Assembly: GCA_038025085.1 (NCBI GenBank)
Contig: CM076142.1
Span: 9,398,501 to 9,462,500 of the forward strand
Length of the DNA stretch: 64,000 nucleotides
Reading direction: 5' to 3'
Source of the DNA: Tetragonia tetragonoides
Taxonomy: Eukaryota; Streptophyta; Magnoliopsida; Caryophyllales; Aizoaceae
Shown here piece after piece: positions 12,601 to 23,645 of this stretch (positions within the stretch are counted from its first letter, which is position 1; each line of letters begins with the position of its first letter). A program made the position numbers and the translations under genes. Under the pieces are notes generated by a model. That model had not been told where the DNA came from, made no database searches, and was given only the letters and a program-made list of their open reading frames with translations.

Positions 12601-15600
12601 AATGGAGAAGCAACGTATGCCAAAAAAAAAAAAAAAAAAGATCGCGTCATGAGTCAGGCTCCACATATTGCTGGATCACATCGTAATGCAAAAGTATTTG
12701 AGAAAATAGAAGAGGACATACCAGTTACCATTTACTTGGGCCTGAACTAGAGTACACAAATGAAGCCCGGAACCTGTAATATCAACTTTCAAGGGGTCTA
12801 CATTTTTCACACCAGGAGTGCCAGTCCATCCAAGTGGAACAATTGATGTAGCTGTACGGATAGAAGGGGATTCAACTATATGCCCAAGCTCAACTGTACC
12901 AGCAACTGATAGCCCCAACCATTGGTGTAAATGAGGAAACTGCTGCAGCTGTTCGATTCCTAGAAATTGTGCAGGACTGTCACTCATGCACAGATCATAT
13001 ATCCTGCATAGCATAGACACTGTTAATTGTAAAGTCAAAAAAGCTTCCAGATTTATCGCCCCAGTTGCAAGCAGCATCTCAAATAGTTTTGGGAGGGGAA
13101 GTCAAGACAAGATCTTTGGCAAATGGAATACATTACGAGCCTCTGAGACCCGAGTCTCCAAAACCACCTTCGATACTCAGAAGCTAAAACGCTCAAAGCA
13201 TCGTTCAAATATCTAACGGGCTCCCCTGTGTAACAGGCCTCTTTCCTGGGGCCAAAAGAGCAACTAGGGCTGCCGAAAACCAACAGAGGTCACTCTCTCA
13301 AGAATATAAGCAACAACTTATCATGTTTCTCAACAGTTGAGCTATCTGTAACCTAATTTTGTTTCAAGCCAATGGCAAGGGTACATGGGGGCCAAAAAGC
13401 AACTCCCAGTTCATAGGACATTGTTAATTAGGGCTCCAAAGACAAAACTAAACTACTCAACAAAGCTGAAAAATGCCAGAAAAGAAATAGACCATGATAA
13501 ATAAAAATAATTCCTCTCATTAGAGAGCAATTACATAGCCATAAGTTCCAGGCTTCCAGCAGTTATCAAGTCAATGGCCTATTTACCTGATTTCTCAATA
13601 CATTTCCACAAGTCCGAACTGTGTCACTAATAGAGAATTAATAAGTTTTGACAAGCCCCTTCGCTAACATATGCTGGACTGAGATTGAAAAATGAAACAA
13701 ACCCACCCTACTGCTTCTCTCTGATCAATCAGTTTCACCTCAAATCTTCTGGCTCTATAATGCGGCATGATTGAAATCCGACAACCACAATCATGAGCAG
13801 TGATAATTTGCCAATTTTTGCTCTGATTAGGTCACACCTATCTATTTGAATCTTAGACTCCTCTCCTTACTTTTTCTCATTGCATAAATCTCACATACAA
13901 TAATCACTCATGTTGAATAATTAACTATATGTATAAAGGAGTAATAAATAGATTTGAGGAAAACAGGAGGGGATACACAACACTTTTCTCCGACATTTGG
14001 GCTACATCAAGGACCATCAATCAAAACCTTCTCGTTCGCAACAGTTATCATGAGCTCACTAAGATTAGCTGAACTTGAGTAGTTGAGTTGTTTTAGTTAT
14101 GTTTTAGTTATCTGTGATGTTCAGCTGGCTTGCAATGCTGCTGGAGGGGGGCCACATGATTGTGGACAGTTCAAAAGCCCTTCCTAGAGGGTTGTTGAAG
14201 TAGGCTAGGATGCCATAAAAGCCCTGGCCCCTCTTCCCCTTTTAGGCTATAATGCCCAGCAGGTGTTTTCTTTGTTCTGGGCTTGCCTTTGGCTACAACA
14301 TTGTGCTGCAACGCTTATCCTTTGGTAGTAATAGAAAAATCCTTTTTACTTTCCAGAAAAAAGGACAATTAAGGAAAATGTGCCATGGTGTATGTTAATT
14401 GCTGACAACATTGTTCTGGTGGACGAGACTAGGAGCTGCCAATGACACATTAGATAATTGGACATAGATGATGGATAATATAAATAAAGAAAGCCAACAG
14501 CAATACAAATAGGGAAAAAGAAAAAAGAAGAACAATAGAAGTGCCGAGTGCGGTGTAGAGAAAGTTTCCCCTAATAAGCATCATACCTCTGGAATCGCGA
14601 TCTGTAAGACTTCATTGAATGTGATTGGAAACGTTCCTTCAGTTCAGCGATCACAGACTTAACCTGAAAATGTCTTTGCCAGAATAAAGCAAACAAACTG
14701 AGAAGTTCTCAAAAAACATCAAAACAAAATATGTCTTGCCAAATTAAACCAAACAAGTGAGTTCTCATATACCCGAATACTTCTATATGCAGTTGAGACA
14801 CTAAAAAACTTATTAAAAAAAAAACAACATTTATCTTTGCCAGAAGAAAGCAGACATACTCAGAAGTTCCAAATTTAAGAAAATACATAGAGTATGAGTA
14901 AAACCAAAATCATAAGAATCACAACAGAAACAAACCTTATTTTAGTTAGAACCCTGAGAAAGAAAGAGAAGTAACAGCAACATGCACAATGCATCTTTTT
15001 TATTTTTTGATAAAGTTAAAGTATGTACCAATGTGGTATTAAATAATGGCCGTTATGTTACGTTACGGCCGTTATGTAAAGGGTTTTGAGGTTGCCGATA
15101 CGCGATATCCCGTTATATAAAGGGATTATCCAAACGACCGATACATGACCGATATGGCTGATAAATGATCGTTATGGCCGATAAATGACCGTTATGGTCA
15201 ATATATGGCAGATCCATGAGCGGTACGGCCTAGTTATGACTGGTACGGCCGATAAATGGTCGATACAACCGACACCCAATTCGCTCCGCGATGGCCGCGA
15301 CAGCATCCGCGACATCCATTACAGCCCGAATCCGCGATAACGTGACGGTTACCGCGAACGCGACCGCGACCGAGATTAGTTCCCTTAGTGTCTAAAAATA
15401 CAGCAAGAAGGGCGACATGCGCAATGTATCTTGGTTGCCCTTGAGTATAGAATACTCCCATAACTCTTGAGTGAAGATGTGAACAATCAAGAAAAGTGTA
15501 GATAATTCACTCCAGAACGCAGAAGTAACCGTGACAAATCATGATATCATCACATGAAACACTGAGAAATCACCATGAAGCACTAGATCTCAGTCATTAA

Positions 15601-18600
15601 GTAACGGTGATATAAATAGTAGGCTTCGAATGTAGTTATGCAAGTAAGGATTGCTTTAAAACAACAGGACAGATGTAGCCATTAGCAATCCCAGAAATTT
15701 TCTGACTCAAGGGTCGCAGAATACTTAAAATGACTTGCAAAATTTTACCAGGACAGCATAAGCAAGCAGCAGGAACTTAGTCTAGCTCAATGATGTCATC
15801 CTACTCGTGATAAGCAACAATAGAGGGAGGCCAAAGAACGCTAAATGCAAATGGATGATAGCACAAAATGGATCTTTTGAGCGAAATCCCACGTTTGATA
15901 CTTTTCAAGCAAGTGTCTCCAGCTTAAAATGATAAATATCGTCAGATATGCATAACAGAAACTCATACCGATGTCAAGTTTGAGTACTCTGCATCAGACA
16001 AAGATTCCACTGATGATGTCCCCAGCAGATAGAGCTGTTACAATACAAGACATTTGAATATATGAGCCTCACAAAAGTGTGAACAACAAATCAGATAAGC
16101 ATAAACATTTACCTCTCCAAAGGGAACATAAGAAGGTAAATAAGGAACTCGGCCCCATGCGCTACTATCCCCTCCATTCTTGCCACTCCTTTCAGGTGGT
16201 TTTCCCAAAGTATCAGAATCTGACAACTTTTCATCAGATTCAGATATTGGTTTCAAAGACACACCATCAGAACCTTCTTCTATCTCTAGAGACTGTGGCG
16301 CAGCTATATTATCCACTGAAGATGTTGTGGGAGAATCAGATACAGAAGATGTTTTAACAGAGACAGGCTTTCCTTTTTGGCCAGTTAAATGTTTTCTAAT
16401 GCCCTCTAAGGGGACAAGCTGTGAAAGTCTCCAAAATGGGGTCTGCACAGGTCCAACACCAAGAACCAACTGCTCTCCTCCATTCTCTTTTAGTTGTCCT
16501 CCTTCGTTCTCTTTTAATTTTCCAGCTTTTGATTTCTCCTTCCCATCCCCTTGATCGGTAGCTACTGATGCGACAGTAACACCATTGACAGGAAGCAATG
16601 GAGTTTGTGTATTATAGTGATCAAAATAAGCTGGGGATAAAAACCGGGGAACCAAATCTTCCGGAATACAGTAAGTCTTGAAGTAATGTTGCCAACCTTT
16701 CCTGTTGACATAACTGGAAAGTGAAAAAGAAAAATTAGACAAGCTTACTGTTGTGTAAAATTGCAAAACAACATTAGAATTATGTTTTTCATAAGAGAAG
16801 ACAGTCTTAAAATAATTTTAATATAGTAAACACTAATGTACGATTCACTCACTCTCTCAGAGCTGCATTCCCAACAGGAGGCTGGGAGAATGTAATACAT
16901 TTAACCTGAAATTTTTCATTTTCTCTCAATGGAGAAGACACGGCTATAACCCTTAAAATGGCAAGTGTGGCCAGTGCTGCTACCTATGAATAAAAGAAAA
17001 AACAAAAAATGTCCATGTAAGATGCATCATGTTCACAATCAAATAAGAAAGAAACAACTAGAAGCCAGTAGTCAAACATGAAAGCAGGTAAACTCACAGC
17101 TCCACCAAGTGAATGTCCACATAAAACAAGTTTACGTTTCTTCTTCTGAGCAAGCCTGTATAATTCTAAAGCTGGTATCCCTTTTGCACGAGCCATGAAC
17201 CCCTGCAAATACAGAATTTGCAACAATAAAAAAATGTTGTAAGGATGCACAAAACAGGTAAAGCTACAACACGAACAAAGAGCATACGAATAAGAGCTTC
17301 AATCAAACAACAAAACACCACATACTCCATTACTCCTATCTTACCCTATGTGCAGCAGGTTTCAGTTTAGTTTTCACTTGTTTCGATTTTGTTTCAAGGA
17401 CCTTTGTACGAGTATCTCCATGTCCCTGCCGACCATTTGGTATGTCCACTGACTCAGCAACCTCTGTTTCTTCCATATCCTCCATGTCATCCTCGTGAAA
17501 TAAGGCTCCTTGAAGTATATTAGCATCAGCCATCATATCCCTTATATTCATGAATAGAGCATATAGTTAAATTCATAAAAGAGGAACTAGAAAATTAAGC
17601 TAACAGAAAACAGCCAAGGGAAATACTTGTACTGCCTTGTCCCAACAAAGGAAGCAAACAAAGTGTCACCAGCTTCTGCCAACAGGTATCTGCAAGAAAG
17701 CAAAAGAAGTTCTTATTTGCAAGGTCTTTGTTCATGTTGTAGCTTCAGCAGCAATCTTCACACATAAATAGTTATTTAATACTAAACTAAGACATAGAGC
17801 AAAGCTGTAATTTTAAACTTTCAGAATCAAATGAAATCATAAAGAAAGTGATTAATGTAACCTGTGAGGAACATGGTCTAGAGAAGGCTGAACACGCTCT
17901 AAGCAAATAACTTGCCCCCCAAAGTCCGCTTTGAATTTGTTTACATGTCGAATTAGCTCAGTAGCAGGCCTCTGTTATTCATCAACATGACAATAAGTAG
18001 CAATAATTATTTGAAGTGGATGAAGAGCATAAAGAGACAGAGAGAGACATTGGTTTACACACTTCCAAAGAAAAAAGTTAAGGGAACTTGCATCATTGCC
18101 TCTGATCCAAAAGATCCTCAATGATTCACTTGGACCATTAATTTCTTGAAAGATATATTGAGTTACATATCTCAAAAACTACTTAGAAGTTAGAACTATG
18201 TTTTCAGCTTTTGATAATGGACTAAATTAAAATAGCTCACTATACTATTCAATCCTTATGATTTGTTACAGAATCCATTTCCATATCAAGGTTCTATAGA
18301 CGACAATATCTCTGTAACTATAAGGGTTCTCATGAGGGACATTTGGGTCGGTGATGAATTGATGATCACCATAACATAGAAAATTAGAGTTTTGAACGTT
18401 TTGCTATTGAAATGATATACAATGATCGATATTGGTAGTCAAAGTTCAGCCTTGATTGAAGACAACAAAATATAATAGACAACATTGCCTTCAAACATCC
18501 TTAAAGTGGAAGCAGGCGACAGGGCTTAAGAGGCACCTAAGGCTTACAAATTACCTTTTCCTAGGATGTCAGAAACAAAGGTACCTTCTATCAAATTGCA

Positions 18601-20087
18601 AAAACCCTTCAATGAAAAGGCCCCTCATCTCTAATCCAGCCAAAACATCAAATCGACACCTTTAGATTGATCTTGCAGAGCAACTCCATCAATAAAGGCA
18701 CCTCCTTTCCCAATGATTAGGAAGTACAGTAAAAGTTAAGTCTTAATGCTTTAATTGTCGTTCATGCACTATAACTTTCTTCAAGCATCCTTTAAAAAGA
18801 ATAGAAATTGAGCCTTCAACAATTTATATCCTTGCACCAAAAGTCATGCCAAACAGTACTGTTGGATCCACTTTCCACCGTAAAACTCGCCACTTGAAAC
18901 ACTACAAACCAGCTAAAATACACTTCCACAGACGATGAAACACTCAACACACCGATACTTGAACTTGATGACAAGATTCAGTCAAGCCTCATCATCAATT
19001 CATCATTAGCAATCTTTCAAAACCAGAACACAAACTAAAAGGGAAAAAAATATTATTCCAAAGAGCTTGGACACACTAGTTTTAAAGCCTAAACACTTCT
19101 ACAAAATACACAGTAGCAAGTAATTCCGAATCTTCATCCAACACTAACCTGCTATTACCCAATCATAGACATTTGGATACCACATATCACTTTAAACACA
19201 AGTTGCAAATTTGACCTGTCAAACACTGTGAAATGTGCAAGACATTCACGAGAAAATTGGAGGAACACATGTCACAAGTCACAACCCAATATCAGGATTC
19301 TGCAAACCCTCTCACTAACCAAAAACAAATGCAAAAATTGCATGTTTAACCTCCAAAACTTTTAGAAATCCATCAAAGAAGCAAGTGTTATACCTCACAT
19401 TTAACAAATGCGAAATAATTAACTTCATTCCTGATACTTGCCCATTCACATTTCTCAAGAACTACAAATATTTTCCGAAACACACTGGGTTTGAGTAACA
19501 TAGAAGTAAACCTGAATGAAGTCATTTTGTATACTATGCTTCCAATAACCAAATTCAATTTCTCTCTACTTGAACTTGTAATATATAATCCTACATGGAG
19601 CCCAAAACCCTATTTTCTGAATTAAAAAAAAAATAAAATTTCTCAAAGTAAACAATCATACAATCAACTAATACTTCAAATGTCTCTCGCAGCATATAAC
19701 AAAACCAATCAACCAAATTAACTAATCTAGCAAAGACAATCCACATTAAATTACAATAATAACAAAAAATAATTCAAATTCAGAAGAAAAAAAAAACAAA
19801 AAACAAACCTTGTAAACGCACTCAGAGAGAACCATGCAACAAAGAATATCCTGCAAATCAGCGACAGATTCTGCCTTAACCGAACCACAAAGATCATGAA
19901 GTTGTTTCCTTCTTCTTTCATACTCCTCTTGAAGCTTTTTACGATGTTCTCGATCAGTTGACCATGGTGGCCACTTAACTTTAACCCACTGTATTTGTGA
20001 CAATGGCCGAAATTGAAGTTTCGGAATCCTCGATGTTTGGTCTTTAATCCATGTCTCCACTTTTCGTTGTAAACCCTCCACATTCAT
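9619..20087 (-). CDS. Class-3 lipase fused to a P-loop GTPase-like domain, C-terminal membrane anchor
   Basis: Fourteen exons, all joining in frame with GT-AG borders: 20087-19809, 17971-17862, 17689-17627, 17540-17345, 17202-17098, 16983-16853, 16713-16113, 16034-15969, 14663-14587, 13003-12722, 11893-11557, 11466-11314, 11197-10655, 9804-9619. The product has 1042 residues. Residues 1-330 form an alpha/beta-hydrolase of the lipase_3 class, with nucleophile elbow GHSLG (Ser247) and the acidic residue in PEDLVPR (Asp314). An acidic insert (HEDDMEDMEE) precedes the elbow. Residues 340-700 are a low-similarity linker. Residues 740-960 resemble a GTPase: Walker A GLEGAGKT (747-754), DSAG (793-796), and TNQF (871-874) where NKxD is expected. 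A hydrophobic Gly/Ala-rich segment near 1013-1038 suggests a tail anchor. I recall Arabidopsis At3g07400, annotated lipase class 3, as the likely orthologue. Substrate and GTP hydrolysis are unknown. The catalytic His was not identified. Confidence 0.9.
10027..10359. repeat. Minisatellite capped by inverted, self-palindromic ends (intron 13 of the lipase gene)
   Basis: The body is a degenerate tandem repeat of about 20-22 bp with core GGGTGGCTCCAGGTGAAGTA, about a dozen copies. It is flanked by 32-bp arms in opposite orientation, 10027-10058 and 10328-10359, both reading CTTGTGTG.ACTTAGTCCA outward-in and differing at a few positions. Each arm also contains its own palindrome (CTTAGTCCAC/GTGGACCAAG). 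The structure suggests a small non-autonomous element whose interior expanded as a minisatellite. It lies in the intron between exons 13 and 14 of the minus-strand lipase gene. No unambiguous target-site duplication was found; ATAAATAAAT occurs on both sides but the surroundings are low complexity. Confidence 0.75.
15047..15375. repeat. CG-rich degenerate repeat island in intron 8 of the lipase gene
   Basis: An island of GGCCGTTAT / GGCCGATAAATGACC words in both orientations, grading into CCGCGA/GACCGCGA words, in otherwise AT-rich intron sequence. It looks like an old transposable element or an expanded short repeat. No terminal repeats or target-site duplication could be defined. Confidence 0.5.
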
Positions 20088-20408
20088 CTCTGATCATCGA
20101 AATCAAAATCCCTAACCCTAATTTTCAGTTAATTTGGGAATAATCGTATAATTCGAATTCGATATTTTGGGTTTTGATAATTGATAGTGTGGAAAGTGTT
20201 GGGGGTTACTTAGACGTGTGATTTGTGGGATTTGTGGGATTTGAGGGGAGAGAGCCAGAGAGAGAGAGAGAGAGAATGAGAGAGTGAAAGAGAGAGGAAA
20301 GAAGGATATGCCGCGGATTCGGAATCGAACTCCCGCGTTTGATTAGCGTAGAAGTGTTTCGAAGTGGGAAAAGGAAAAAGAAAGAAACCCAGAGGTTACT
20401 CCCGCCAG
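20088..20408. promoter_or_regulatory. Lipase-GTPase 5' flank
   Basis: Upstream of the minus-strand lipase start there is CCCTAACCCTAA at about 20110-20121, a telo-box-like motif found in promoters of growth-related plant genes. A GA/CT dinucleotide run follows at 20257-20275. Both are consistent with a 5' UTR or core promoter, but no TATA box is assigned. Confidence 0.4.
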
Positions 20409-20691
20409 TAGAGCTGGCAAAAACTGATCTAACCGGGTGACCGATCCGAATCCGTCCCGCCATATATCCGACTGAAACTCGATCAAGAAGTTTCAAACCC
20501 AAAATGACCCGAGACCGAACGACTCGAACCCGAAATTTGTGAGATAATATTTGTTAAATCTGATAAATAACTCGAAACCGAAACCATTTTGACCCAATGT
20601 ATTCGACCCGTATTTAACCCGATCTTTATTTAACCCGACCTGTACTTAATCCGACCCGAACCCGACCTGACGGATCCATTTGCCAGGCCTA
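20409..20691. mobile_element. hAT-like non-autonomous element with CCGACCC-type interior
   Basis: The ends are inverted: TAGAGCTGGCAAA at the left and TTTGCCAGGCCTA at the right. The interior is built of degenerate CCGACCCGAACCC words. Related ends and interior words occur at 39317 and 58366. The flanking 8 bases do not match well, so the duplication is lost or the borders are slightly off. Confidence 0.45.
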
Positions 20692-20920
20692 GTTACCGGA
20701 ATCGGGGAATGTCTTATTTTAGGACCCGAAGGCCCATAATCGGATATGGATAGGCCTGTTTTCTTGGGCTTTTAACTTGTGTACCATGAATGGGCTGAGC
20801 GTCACCATTCCTGTTTATTTATCCTTCTTTGGAGTTCTTTCTCCTTTCCTGCACGGCTGCACCATCTGTCCATCTTCATTAAGCCTAAGGTAAATGATGA
20901 TACATGTGTGATAGTGTGAG

Positions 20921-21525
20921 TAGGGATGGCAGTAGGGCGGGTATAGGTGGATATCGTCCCACATCCGCTCCAGTTGAGGCGGGAATGTGGAAGTGCTAGG
21001 TGGAGATGGGGCGGGGATGATTCTGATAAAGCAAAACTGCCGCGGGGGTGGGGCGGAGGTGGTTTGCCTTCTTCCCCCAGTGGATACCCGTCGGAGCCCC
21101 GTCCCACCTTATACATTCCCGCTTACCCACCCCGCCTCATACCCATCTGCTCCACCTCATACCCACATAAAAATAAAAAATGTAAAATATAAATATATAA
21201 AATCTTACTTTACCAAATATATAAAAAATTTTAATGCTATTGTTTATCAAAAGGCTCAAATTTTTCCTTGCAAATTATCGTAGGGTGAATTTGAGATAGA
21301 TCCAGATGTGGGCTTCGTTTCTTTTCGGGCGGGTATAAGCGGATATGGATACCCTCCCGATAAATGGAGCGGAGGTGGATACCCGCCGGGTAAGTGGGGC
21401 GGGGGTGGATTTGAGATCTCCAACCCGTGGTGGGGATGGGGCGAGTGGCGAAATCAAAATATCCAAGTGGATATGGGGATGGATCTACCTATATCCACTA
21501 CCGCCCCGCCCCATTGCCATCCCTA
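20921..21525. mobile_element. hAT-like non-autonomous element, perfect 8-bp duplication
   Basis: The terminal inverted repeat is TAGGGATGGCA / TGCCATCCCTA. The flanks are a perfect direct 8-mer AGTGTGAG (20913-20920 and 21526-21533), the signature of hAT transposition. The interior contains repeated GGCGGGTATAGGTGGATAT-like words at both ends and an AT-rich centre. It has no transposase; the short open frames inside are repeat-derived. Confidence 0.8.
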
Positions 21526-22970
21526 AGTGTGAGGATGAGGTGAGAGCGGTAACTCAGTAAGTGCCCCACCACCGTCATAACTCATTGGTAAGAAGTTTAA
21601 AATCATCATCCATATACGGAGAATAAATTTTTCTTGGATTGCAGGTTATTGCATTGCTTGATAGGAGCACGTTGTATACTTTTGGTTTGACCATATGCAA
21701 CGACTAGGATTAGTTTTAAACATTGTACTTACCTATGTTTCAACTCAAACAAAAAAAAAATGATAAAATTACTTTGTTATTCACGTCAAAAGAGTTGCTT
21801 GGCTTTGTTCTTCGCCTACTAATATATCTAAAGTATATGTAGGTGGATTAGAAATATAGAAACAATGGCAAATATCTGTGATGTTCACGTCAAAAGAGTT
21901 GCTTGGCTTGTGTGTGCTCGAAAGTCAGAACAATGGTGTTCATGGTAGGCACGAAACATTATTGAAACAATATGGGCTCTCATTTAGGGAAGTAACTGAG
22001 ATTTTAGAGGTTCACTTTCATTCTCATTGTAGTCTCAAGTTTACTCCTTTCTGCAACTTTTTGCCTACTCGTTCACCGCCTCTATCTTTTTTTAGTATGG
22101 CAAATTCAGACACTACAACATGGGCATGGCCGTGTTCTTTACGACTTGTTGATTGACTCATTTGAGTCCTTCCTATTTCCTAACAAGCGGGACTGCGGGT
22201 GAACCTTTCCACCAACTCTAAAAAGAAGGAAAGAAACAAAAGCAAGACAACATGAACTCTTTTTTTGACGAAAAACATCATCATGTAAAGTGTAACAATG
22301 ATTCACACTAGCAAAACAAATGGTGAATACTATAGTAGCCTACTTTTACTCCAGTCTTGCCGGCCTCAGGTTATTTGATGCAGTAGTAATAAATGGCGGA
22401 TCTTTAAGAATAAACCGAGGGTTTAAAAAGGCGGTTAAAAGAACGCCATAACTCCGAATTCGATTCCTAATTGATAACTCTACATCTCACAACTAATTCC
22501 TCCATAAAAGCTAAGGACATGATTTATAGGGCATCCTAAAGTATTTGTTATGGTGTGAGACGATAAGAAATGAAACGGAACGAAATGACTGTGGATAATT
22601 AAACCAAATATCAGACAAAAAAAAAATTCAGAATGACAAACAGATCTAAACAGAACCACCCGGAACGAAAACAAGACCCTAGTCTTCTCTTCACTCATTC
22701 CATATTTCCATCCCATGATTCTCATTTCCCATTTCCCATTCCATGCGCGTGACAACCTCAATTCTACCCCATATCTGCCCTTTTCACATTTCCACGTGTC
22801 CACCTCTCAATGGCCCCTTTTACCACCACCAAACAACCCCTAATTCCCCCCTATCTCCCTCTCTTTCTCTCTCTCTCTCTCTCTCTTTATATAACCTTCC
22901 CCAACCCAGAACTTTCCCAAATATCATACCGTTAAACACCACACTCCACTCCTTCACTCACCTCTCAACA
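21526..22970. promoter_or_regulatory. Intergenic and promoter of the DOMON-b561 gene
   Basis: A 25-bp direct repeat, TCACGTCAAAAGAGTTGCTT and five further bases, occurs at 21781-21805 and 21885-21909. A (CT)n tract at 22861-22886 runs straight into TTTATATAACC (about 22887-22896), a good TATA box some 75 bases before the ATG at 22971. A purine-rich GGAACGAAATG stretch near 22555-22690 resembles one at 30370-30530. The frame at 21878-22156 matches nothing known. Confidence 0.5.
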
Positions 22971-23645
22971 ATGTCACCTTCCCAATCCCTCCCCATTTTC
23001 TCTCTCCTCCCCATTTTCTCTCTCCTCTTAACCCCAACTCACTCAGCCACCTGCACCTCCCCAAAACTCACAAACCCAAATCTCTACAAAACCTGCACAT
23101 CTCTCCCTTCCTTAAACTCAACCCTCCACTGGTCATACAACTCCTCAAACAAAACCCTCTCCGTCGCATTCACCGCCGCACCACCATCCCCAACCGGTTG
23201 GGTCGCATGGGGAATCAACCCAACTGCAACCGGCATGCCTGGTACCCAAGCAATCCTCGCATTCAAAGACCCAAAAGGGTCAATCTCAGTCAAAACATTT
23301 AATCTCAGCTCATATGCCGAAATAATCGAAGGGAAATTGGCATTTGAGGTGTATGAAAAAAGCGCCGAGTTCAACTCAGGAGATGGGTCTATCACGATAT
23401 TCGCGAAATTGAAGAGTGATGGTGGGAAAATTAACCAGGTTTGGCAAGTGGGCCCTGGGGTTAAAAATGGGTTCCCTGAAAAACATGATTTTAATGTGCC
23501 GAACTTGAATTCGAAAGAGAGTTTGGATTTGAGCTCTGGTAGTGCTTCACCTGATAGTTCTTCTAATGGTGGTTCATCAACGAAAAAGAGAGATGTGGGT
23601 TTTCTGATTCTTCTATTGGGTTTGTTGTTTAGTTTATGTTCTTAA
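22971..23645 (+). CDS. Alternative product by intron-1 retention: AIR12-like GPI-anchored DOMON protein
   Basis: If the weak donor at 23595 is not used, exon 1 reads on for 16 codons, [16 protein letters not shown], then TAA at 23643-23645, giving 224 residues. The added tail has the layout of a GPI-attachment signal: small residues (SSSNGGSS) as possible omega site, a short polar spacer (TKKRD), then an uninterrupted hydrophobic stretch to the stop. The three intronless DOMON genes at 36-44 kb have exactly this architecture. What is seen is the frame and its composition; that the product exists is inference. It could also be chance, since only 16 codons are involved. Confidence 0.5.
   Translation: MSPSQSLPIFSLLPIFSLLLTPTHSATCTSPKLTNPNLYKTCTSLPSLNSTLHWSYNSSNKTLSVAFTAAPPSPTGWVAWGINPTATGMPGTQAILAFKDPKGSISVKTFNLSSYAEIIEGKLAFEVYEKSAEFNSGDGSITIFAKLKSDGGKINQVWQVGPGVKNGFPEKHDFNVPNLNSKESLDLSSGSASPDSSSNGGSSTKKRDVGFLILLLGLLFSLCS

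Noticed and set aside
21878..22156. 92-codon plus-strand frame
   Set aside because: It matches no family I know and overlaps a 25-bp direct repeat; no promoter or splice evidence.
22743..22970. Longer N-terminus for the DOMON-b561 protein from ATG 22743
   Set aside because: It runs through a CT repeat and past a TATA box and buries the signal peptide; ATG 22971 fits the family.
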